From Rallus limicola (taxonomy: Eukaryota; Chordata; Aves; Gruiformes; Rallidae): 64,000 nt of DNA. The notes beneath the pieces were generated by a model that worked only from the letters and a program-made list of their open reading frames with translations, ran no database searches and was not told the DNA's origin. Where the stretch lies: contig JAKCOZ010000003.1 of assembly GCA_022605955.1 (NCBI GenBank), positions 63,141,439 to 63,205,438 of the forward strand, in the 5' to 3' direction. Below, one piece after another: positions 54,731 through 64,000 of this stretch; the stretch's first letter is position 1; each line of letters starts with the position of its first letter. The translations under genes were made by a program, and so were the position numbers.

Positions 54731-57700
54731 ACTCCAAGGAGCACAAACAAATGGGGAACAGCTCGCCTCCAGTTGTGACCAGCCGCTCATGTTCATTAGG
54801 AGGCAGCTCCGGGCTCTGCAGGCAGCTTGGCAGGGTGGTGTCCCTACCGCTCCCATCAGCCGGCGCTTCTGCTCCTTTCCTTTCTCCCCTCACGTACAGA
54901 GAGAGACCACATCTCAGTGTGGCCCTGAGCCTGGCTTGTTGGTGGAACATGAACATTGTTGGTACCTTTCCTGTTTTTACCAGCTGCATGGGCAACAGGA
55001 TTCACCTTCTCTGTCACTACAAACACTCCTTATCTGAATGCAAACCAGATCTTCTCCCCCCTCAACCTGTTTATTCTTTCCTTCCCAGTGTGCCATGTCT
55101 GACCTCCTTTACATTGACACCCGAGAAAATGTAGAGTACTTATTTGCTATTGATCCTTCTTTACTCTGATCTTCTCCAATTATTTGGGCAAAGGGACAGG
55201 GGTGATATGCTTTTAAAAGCTCGTATTAATCAGAGAAAAGAGATAAAATCCATCTGAAATCTCCAAGACAGAGATCCCCTCAGTCTATCATTTGGGATTT
55301 TAGTGTTGAAAATTTTGGGTCAATCTCTGTAATGCGTTGTGTTCAGGCACCAGACATCCATCTATCTGTCTATCTCAATACAAATCCTACCTTCTGTGAA
55401 CCATAAAACTCCTAGCAGAGTGACATTACCACTTCTCACATCGACAGAACACACTGAGCACACATAACTTGGGGAAAAATTACAGAGGCAATTTGAAAGA
55501 TCAGAAGAGAAAAAGCAGAAGATTTCTGGTCCCTGAGCGTAAGTGGCCAAATCCCACAACAGGCCTTTAGTTGTCACAAATCATCATCACTCTGTTAAAG
55601 CCTGTTTTTTTCCCAGGTGAAGGGCAGGGCCAGTACTTCTCCAGCTACCTGTGATCATCAGGATGACTTGTTCTAGATCTTTTCTGAGGGAATACGTTAT
55701 TTTTGTTTTAATCCTGAGCAGTATGCTCTACCAGAAGCCAGACTGTTAGGAAGTAGGACTATACTGAAAGAGAAAAGACCCCAAAGCCAGCCATGGTGCC
55801 AGTCGACTTGTCTTTATTAACAGCCCTCGAGCATGTTCCTCAACAAAGCCATCTGCTGAGAGTTAATTCCTACATTCAGGTTTAAGTTTAAGAACAGTTT
55901 TTTGCAAGCAGGGTATTTCTTTACTCCAGACCAGGATCTGTGCACCTTTCTCTAAGTTGCATTATACTGGTCTTTACAAGGAACAGGAAAAAGACCTATA
56001 TGAATTCCACATGGGATTTTATCTAACAAGGTCTGCATGGTCCATACCAAATAATGCCCTTGTAAGCTAAGAGCAGAAGACAGAAAACCCTCAAAATACT
56101 GATGACCCCCTCCTGAGTGCACCAAACATTTTAAGAATTTTCATGTAAAAGCGCAGTTTCCTAGAACAGTTTTTGGGCTCTAGGTTCCCTGCCTCATTCC
56201 CTTTCCCACCACTCAGTATACCATGGTGGAGCAATGCCATGCAAGGAGAATGCACAGGGGAAAATAAAAAGCATGGAAAGCATTCACTTGTCGAATGTCA
56301 CATGAGATGGGATGCAACCTCTGCTGATGAGTGGAGATACTTCAAGAGGGGAGAAAAAAAGAATCTTATCTAGCAAAGACAAATTTGGATCTGACAGCAC
56401 ATGCTATGGGTTTCATGGCCTATTAATTCTAAATCCTTAGAAATCCAAGTAATGTCAACCTATTTTGGAACAACTTGCTTTTTAAGACATTATACTACAG
56501 TACTCTATTATGACAACTGGAACCCTGGTCTAGAGTACACCCAAATCAACCAAAAGATGTCTGTTGGTTTCAAGCACTGTGCCGGTTATAGCCAGAAAGG
56601 TAGACACCGTGTTACTGTGAGGATTTTAAAGGTACTCTGCTCTGCAGAGTATGGGTGCTTCAACAGACCACTTGTTGCATCTGCCCTCTACTGGCAAAAG
56701 GGGACATCTGAAAAGGCCCTGAGGGAGAATATCGCTCTCAATATTTGGAAAAATCAGTTTGTTTAAGAGGATCAGTCAAGTGCACAACTGCAGCTTTCCA
56801 GGGATGTAAGAGAATTTCTTCTGTTTGTAAGTAATTGTTGAATAAAGGGATTTTTGAGAAAAATTGTATGGATGTGATTGCAGAAAGGTCCGTTCATTCA
56901 CTCATTTCTCTGCTCTAAAAAGACCAAAGGGGCCAGAATGGTGACATTGTGTCTCCCTTTAGAATTGCAAATAATGAAAACACCTCTGCTAGGAGAATGT
57001 TTAGCGTTAAATAAATAATAGTGGTCCTGAATCCTTTGCTGCCATAAACCAGTGTCACTTCACTGACTTTGGAGGAGCTGGTGATTGACGTAGCCTGAGA
57101 ACTTTGCCTGATCATGGCTGTGGTTAGTATCTTTCCAGGCAGAGCACTGAGTTCTCATTCACTATGCTTCTTGGTTGGGAAATGGCTTGATTGCTGTTCT
57201 CCCTTCCCCTCCAGCTCAGCCTTATACCCAATATTTCAAAAAGGTTGGATGAAACTCAACTAAGTGGAAAAATGACCCATTTGAAATAAAAGCTGTCTTT
57301 TCTCTAACTGCAGTCACAGGGCAGGAGGAAAGACACCTGAGAAACAGGGTTTGCACTGTAAACCTTCAATTCTGTGCTACAGCTGAATCAAACACTTCAG
57401 GGACCAGAGTTTTGATATTCATTTGTATCCGGCCAAAGTTACCGTACCCATGAATTATTCAAATATGCAATTATTGCATTTGATATATCACTGGGTATAA
57501 CTGTGGGAATGAGAAACAGTGTTCTAGTGCAGCTGATTGTATATGCCTTCCAAACCATAAGGACATCAATTTAAGGTGTTCATGTTGATGGAGCACTCTG
57601 CAACCCCTTATTAAGATTCTTGCCAACTCCTGTAGCAGTTTTTTCCCCTGCAGAGTAAATTTCATGGAGTTTTTTAGCCTCCCTTTTCTTTATACCTACA

Positions 57701-59225
57701 GTGTAAGTGCCAAACAGTGCCCCACACAGTTTCAATTCATGGTTCTGCAGTAGCTCTCAAAGGTCAGTGGCAAAACGACCAGACCATTTTCAGCTTACTG
57801 ATCAATGCTACACAAGTGACCTGAGTCCTGTGAAGCATGTGTTGGAGCTGAGTCGTAACTTTGACTTTACTGGGAGTTTGTAGCTTCCCATGTTAAACTT
57901 CTCTGCTAATTCACAACTCTTTAGGGCCAGAGAACTCTCTTCCCTGCCTTTGGTCTATACTGTCCATATTGTTCTGTCTGGACAAAAAAGTATGTTTGTG
58001 ATGCCAATGTTTTGACTAAACACACCAGAGACAGGTAAGGAGTCTTCAAGCATATGATGCATAGGGCCATCTAAGAAGGCCATATCTTGCCTGAAGATCT
58101 TTGTGATCTTACACACTGAGCTTCAAATTATTTCCCCTTTACTCCCTCCCCAAGTTCTGGCATTTGTCAGTAGATAACATGCTTCTTTCCTGTCCAGTCA
58201 TTACGGGGTAGTGCTCTCCTCAGTGCACCGGTAAAAATGTTTTGCTGACTTGTCACTCATTTGAGAGACCTCTAGGAAAATGACCACACTTCTTTTTAAA
58301 CCTCATCCTGGATTTCCACAAACCTTTCTCACTGTGTGTCTTTCCTCTCTATCTTTCTCTTCATACCTCTTTTATTTAGCAGAGGATTGCATCCTGACAA
58401 TGTTGGCTACTGCTGCTGGAACAAGTATTTTGGCTATGGGTGTCCCCTGTGTTTTTCCATCTCTTTGGCTCTTGTTTCAAATCACTGCTGTTCAAAACAT
58501 GTACCCTTCCCTTTGCCTGTAATTTCCAGTTTTTCTTCAAGTTGCAGTTCCTCATGCACAGGCCCAGAAAATCTCTGTGCTGGATAAATGTAACAAAAAC
58601 TTCCTTCAAAGGCTACTTAGCCTTCAGGTTACTGCAGCTGCCCATTAACTGATGCAATCAAAGCTCACGCCATTTAGCTCAGAAATGCTCTAAATCTGAC
58701 CTACTCAGGTAATTTGCATTACATCATCCATATGAAATCCCATAGCTGGTCAAGTGGCTGAATATAGCTCTACTGCCCTCCAATCAATCCTGGGCCTTTG
58801 GGGGTTTTAGTTGTTGAAAGCCTTCAAAGGTGGCACGGCTATACTGAGCTCCTGGTCTTTCACAGCAGGGACAACTCAGCAGCTTCTTTGCTGTCTGACT
58901 CATTGGGAAAAGTTCTAACAAGCCTCTCAAAGTTTACTTCAGGGCATCAGTATCTACTGCATCACAGTGGGATGAGAAATGGGAGGCTGCTTTCCTATCT
59001 ATTATTTAATTCTGAAATAATTGCATTATCTAACATTAAAAAAAATAGGGACGTGGGCTTTAATGAAGAATTCATGCTCTGAACCAAAGGAAAGTGTTAT
59101 GGTATTGCACTGTGCTGCTCTATCACTCCCATGACATATAGTGCAGATCCGTTAGTGACCTATATGGACTCATTTAGATGCAAACACAGCAATACTCCTG
59201 AAAAGCTGCCCTGCTTTGAGGAAGA
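54731..59225. other. Noncoding stretch
   Basis: 4.5 kb of unique sequence without recognised CR1, LTR, exon or RNA gene. Short open frames only. Confidence 0.4.
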
Positions 59226-59480
59226 ACAAGTTCCAAATATTGCTGAATGGAATTCAGTCTCAGAGCAGTAATTACTGATTGTAATTTTGGAGTAAATGCA
59301 GTAATTAATTATTGTCGTTTTCCATCAGTGCATTATATTGTGTGCCAATCTTAGAATAACTACAATAATTAGCAAATGGGATTTTGCAAGCTCTGGTATC
59401 GAAACTGTGGTTTATAGAACAGACATGAGATTTTTACCATAATAAAGTTATTAGTAATTTAAATGGGCAAACAGGTTAAA
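59226..59480. promoter_or_regulatory. Candidate conserved noncoding element with clustered TAATTA sites
   Basis: Within about 120 bp: 'gcagtaattactgattgtaa', 'gcagtaattaattattgtcg' and 'acaataattagcaaatggg', then 'aagttattagtaatttaa' nearby. Repeated, helically close homeodomain cores plus a GTAATTAC palindrome are typical of homeobox-regulated enhancers. No repeats and no open frame of interest. Confidence 0.45.
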
Positions 59481-62400
59481 AATGATCAGCCAGAAAAGAG
59501 AAGGGTTTCCTTGTCAGTTTTGTAAACACCTTCAGGAGTTCTATTTCAGCCTCCCCCAGCAATATTCACTTCCATTCTCTCACGTACGAGCACAACAGCT
59601 CAAAGTTTGGGTTACAAACACAGTGAGGGACATTTAATTTAATAAAATTTGTCAGTGGAAATTAAAAGCAAAAGTAATCCATTGGAAAAAAAAAAATTGG
59701 CCTAGCTGATGTTTTTCTAGTACCTAAACACACTTTCCCAAATTAAGCGGTGCTGATTTTGTTCTTACTTTATTCACTCATATTAAAGCTTGTGTTGGAG
59801 CACTGTTTTGATGTAATTATGCTAGTGCGAATTTCCATAATGTAAGCAAGCCTTAAATGGTCTAAGTGAAGGGAAATGACAATAATCTGTGCAAGAGGAA
59901 GAAGAATTGGTTAGGATGATTGTAGGAGGCATAACTACAAGATATGGGGTTAGATTCTGATAAAGGATATTTAGTTTGTGTCTCAAGATGAACAGCTTAA
60001 TAGTCAACAGTGAGATCAACACGACTGCAGAACAGCCTCTCACTCGAGGTAACACAGGCCTATTTGAGAGGGATAAGCAGCCCAAAATGCAGTAGAAAAA
60101 CCACTTTCATTAGACTTTGCATTTAAGTGATCTGAAATGACAAGAGACAGCCAGAAATTTTCCATCCACATCCTTTTATCGATGAGCATTTGAAATTTTC
60201 CTTGGTTTGGGTTTTTTGGTTGATTTTTTTTTGAGGTGGGTTTTGGTTATGTTTTTGGTTTTGAGTTTTTTTCAGGGGTTTTTTACTGTTTCAGGGTGGG
60301 CTTTTTAAATTTTTGGACAATAAAGCCTATTAATTTTTTTTGTGTGGTTGGTTTGAATTTTTTATGTCATCAGAGCACAGAAAGGGAAAAAAAAGTTTTC
60401 CTTTTTGGTATCCTATACATTTCAATAGAAAACAAAGCAAAAAGACATTTTCTCTGAGGAAGAAATATTGCGTGTTCCAGCTAGCTGCAAAAACAAGTAT
60501 CTCACACCTTCTACAATAAACCACACATCCGCACATGTTCCAGAAGCTGTGAGGGAGGACCTGAACATAACACTTTGGTATTTGAGCTTTAGCCTATGTG
60601 ATTTCTTCTGGCCCTCTGGAGAAGCTACTTGCCAGGACAATGCTTTCTTTTCAAGTTTAGGCACCGCTCTTAGGAATAACTGGGAAAAAAAAACCCTAAC
60701 CTTACAGTTCACCTGCTTCACTTTTGCCTTGCTCAGGTTGTTTCACTCACACTCACTTTGACTCACTCAGTGTCATGCCAGTGCTCCAGGCTAGCCCCAT
60801 CTAAACGTTTCTCCATCGTCAGCTTTAAAAAAAAATGTTGTACAGCAGAGTATCTATCTGAGGCGGTAAGTAGCACTTTGCTAATGATCAGTGACCGCAA
60901 TGAAGCCACAGAAGGGGAATGGACAGGATTTTCACTGCTCTTCTGTGCAATGTCTTTTATTGATCTATCAGCTGGATGCTTCTGTGCTGCTCTCTAAGGT
61001 CCTTAATACTGGAAGAGCTGTGAATCATGGGTTTTCTAGGCAATATTGTCCTGTCATGGCAACTACTGACTTAGCATGGATGGGGCACTGAGGAACTATC
61101 TCTGGGGCCTGGTGCAGGGGGCTGGAATCATGCTGATCACTTCTGTTGCCATGGGGAGGGTCAGAGGAGGCCATTTTCTTGCCCATCCTAGCAGTCGTCC
61201 ATGGTGTTGCCCATGTGGAAGGCTCACACCCACCTTCTGGTGCTGCAGGCTGTACATGCAACTTTGTCATATCACAGGGTACTTAAGGCCTCCTAGGAAG
61301 GGCCACACAAGGGAGCTGTGCCTTTCGGGGTGGTTTTGTCTTCATTATTTTGTGCATTTACTATCTGAAAGACACATGAAATGCCTCTGAATCCTTGCTT
61401 CTTAGTCCCGAGGGGGGATTAGTAATAGAATATATTGATTTTGGCAGAGTTGTCTCAAATTATCCTATTCACCTACTTTTAGTTTCTCCCTGACCTCTCC
61501 CCCCACCCCTTTTTTATTTAATTTTTTTTTTTTTGCTACAACCAGCCCTTTAATTATAAAGAAAAAAGAGGCTGTTTTGGAAACATTTTGCCACCTGAAT
61601 TCTTCAGGGCTTTGGTTGCCACAGCTTGTGGGCTTATCTGCCACATCACAGAGACCCTTTCAGTGTTTGACAGCAACTTTATAATGTTTGCAAGGAAAAC
61701 AAAGAACTTCAAATCACTGTGGCCTAGACTGCCTGTGTCCCAAAAGAGAGATGTATAAACTAAAAAAAAAATAAAATAAGTGCATCCAGAATTAAAAATG
61801 AGTGAAGATCTTTCTTTCTTTGTTTGGAAAAAGCACTCTGGTGGATTACATCAAGCTGGGTGCTGCTTGTGTTTTTTGTTGGCAGCCTCTTATTTTTGGA
61901 AAGGAGTTCAATAAAACAAAGCTCTTCTTTAGAAAATCCTAATTAAAAAGTTTCTTGAGCATCCTCTTGAAGCACATGAGTAATTGCCCTGATGTCAATA
62001 TGGTTATGCACATGCTTCAGATTGGAATTAAGGACCCTGAAGAGCTGCGACCAAAGTAAAACTAGATAAAAAAACATACAGGAGTTACTGTGTCTCTGCC
62101 AGTTAAGGGATCTGCCTGCTCTCAAGCTTTGTTAATAGCAGTCTGTGCTGTACCCATGGGGCTAGCTGGTTTCTGTCCCCCTGTTTTTAGGAGACTTCTT
62201 GTTGCAGCAGTGACACTATCTGAGTGGGCAAGTCAGAATTCCAGTGGTATTTCAGAGGCTGGCTGGAAGTTGCACATTAAACCTGCTGAGGGCACAACAT
62301 TGTGCTGAGCCTAGAATAACTGACTTGTCTCTAAGTAAGGCTTATTACTGAGGGCTCATCCCTGTGCTGAATTGTGGCCATCATGGCTAAAAATCCTCTC

Positions 62401-64000
62401 TCTGCTTCTAGGGTGTTGGTATGGATTTTTCCAAGCACTGGAAAGGAGATGAGCTGAAGAAAGAGTTGGATTTAAGCCCTTCTGATCTTCTGGGTATTTT
62501 TGCTGTCAGCAGGTGTCCTCTCCAGTCTAACCTGGTATAGTAGGGACTTAGCACAGGGACTACTACTTTTTCCTGGAGAACTCTCTCCTACTAAAAGACA
62601 GGTATGTATTTAGCTCCTTCATTGGGCTCACCAAGGTGGGAGTCTACAAGATAATAAGGACCTCTGAGCTGCATTTACTCCATTATGATAAGGACTGTCT
62701 GTACCTTTATTAAGGCTCAGATAAGCAGGGAATGGAAGTGATCTGGTGGCAACAACTGAACTGATTTTGCTGGACAGCAGAGCATTAAAATGAATGTAAA
62801 AGCCAGGAAGGCTAAAAGACTTCCTATTTAGAGGTTTAGAGAACTCAAGACTGTTCTGCTTTGCAGAAGCAAATGAAAGAGAAAAAATGCTTTAAGAAAG
62901 AGATAGGGAATTTTATTGCTATTTTACCAGCTGATTTCTTTTTATGCAGTTTATTGGGGGAAAAAATAAAACCCAAACAACCTATTTTTGTCCTGCTGAG
63001 TAATCTTTCCATAGAGAACAAGCTGAGACCTCAACGTCAGTCTGATCATGAAAAGGCAGAGGCAGAACATGTTACAATGATCCATGCTATTGAAAATACC
63101 ATAGAGTCATACCAACACAGGAGTCTACAGCCTTGCACTTTCTTACACAGTCATAAGAAACAAGCATATCCTCAGTGTTCACAGCTATGCTATGATATAA
63201 TGTTATTGCTTTGTGCCAAACTAAGCAGACGCCTGTGCTCCTCAATCCCTTTGCAGGTGTCATTGAAAATCTCCCCAACAAAGACAGTCTCTGCTTTAAA
63301 AAAATTGCATGCATGCATCTCCCACTCTCCCACAGCAAAACCTGCAGTAAAAAGCCAGTGTGATGAAGCAAAAAGCATTTGGATATGGAAACACATCTTG
63401 GTTTCAAGCTTCCAAGAGGCCTTGTCATAAGCAAGGAAAAGAAAAGAGGTATTTGAAGAGGGAAAATGCAGTGACAGCTATCTTCATCTAGTCACATGTA
63501 AAGGAGAATCTGAACTATGGAGTCTGTATCTTGCACATGCACCTAATGTGTTTATTGAAAGGTTTCTTGATCTGCTTTATCTTGTCTTCAGTGCAGCACC
63601 TTTTTCAAAGACATTTTGATCCCATTCAATAATTCTCAGTGGAAAGGATACTGCTCTGAAGACTGGAACAATATATTTTTCAAAGATATTAGAGATATCA
63701 ATGAAAAATCGGAACAGTTCATAGTTCTTTGGGAAGGTTGAAGATAGGATTTCCTGCTTGTACCCTAGATGCATCAAAAAAGACCTGAATCAAAATCACT
63801 GAATCTTATGTATCACGAATATAATGACCTAGAAAGGTGACATAACCCATCTCTCTCTCACTAATTCAGGAGTTCAAACTTCTTGTTGCAGCTTAGGGCC
63901 ACCTTGAGTACTGTGTTTATTGGGAAAACTGGTATGGAATAGGTTTAACAGCAGGAAGAGTTCCTATCTCAGTAACAAAAACATACAGTTTTATATTTCT
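59481..64000. other. Noncoding stretch, no gene recognised
   Basis: Contains T/G-rich simple sequence at 60200-60350 and T-rich sequence at 61510-61535. A 189-codon plus-strand frame (62861-63430, first ATG near 62874) is the longest non-repetitive open frame in the window apart from 1046-1738. It has no signal peptide, domain or repeat that I recognise. Overlapping minus-strand frames are also open, so I treat it as chance. Confidence 0.4.

Noticed and set aside
62861..63430. 189-codon plus-strand open frame near the right edge
   Set aside because: No domain or homology that I recognise and the opposite strand is also open for 115 codons. A conservation test (PhyloCSF) would settle it.
1..64000. 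CRISPR arrays, bacterial-style operons, toxin or phage systems, tRNA or rRNA genes
   Set aside because: No direct-repeat/spacer pattern, no cloverleaf or rRNA core motifs, and no ribosome-binding-site-led gene strings. The sequence is clearly vertebrate nuclear DNA.

Overview
The window reads as nuclear DNA from a bird. It carries many CR1 LINE 3' ends of the avian type: 5'-truncated, ending in degenerate ATTCTRTG tails, with the 'GGTTGGAAGGGACCTT' block next to the tail. It also carries solo LTRs of two endogenous-retrovirus families that I recognise from bird genomes. Base composition, microsatellites and stop-riddled reading frames all fit vertebrate intergenic or intronic sequence. I found no protein-coding exon that I can name, no tRNA or rRNA, and no CRISPR array or operon. 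The long open frames are shadows of repeats, microsatellites or chance.

Layout. (1) 1-9.4 kb: old CR1 at 0.13-0.64 kb, two solo LTRs of one family in the same orientation (2.58-3.04 and 3.88-4.48 kb), two homologous LINE reverse-transcriptase fragments (3.49 and 5.94 kb), and a very old CR1/L3-like 3' end near 7.0 kb. (2) 9.4-23.3 kb: CR1 copies at 9.4, 12.0 and 15.5 kb, an L2-type tail relic at 10.5 kb, a third LTR at 22.9 kb, and several stretches that look like conserved noncoding elements. (3) 25.7-29.1 kb: a CR1 cluster in which a minus-strand CR1 has split a plus-strand CR1, possibly inside a still older copy. (4) 32.7-34.0 kb: a nearly complete 1-kb solo LTR followed by a short CR1 tail. 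(5) 34.0-47.0 kb: no recognisable CR1 or LTR. This part holds a 5-kb AT-rich, homopolymer-rich block (37.3-42.4 kb) bounded, on the minus strand, by a polyadenylation signal at one end and a textbook 3' splice site at the other. An 0.8-kb homopurine array of four consecutive tandem repeats adjoins it. (6) 47.0-47.7 kb: one more CR1. (7) 47.7-64 kb: repeat-poor DNA with AT-rich, homeodomain-site-rich candidate enhancers near 51, 54.6 and 59.3 kb.

Interpretation. The combination of few young transposons, candidate regulatory islands and one possible long terminal exon on the minus strand is what one expects in or near a developmental or neuronal gene. The gene cannot be named from this sequence. 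All four LTRs lie on the plus strand, antisense to the putative minus-strand transcript; this is weakly consistent with an intronic setting. The minus-strand exon model is the most interesting hypothesis here and is unproven.
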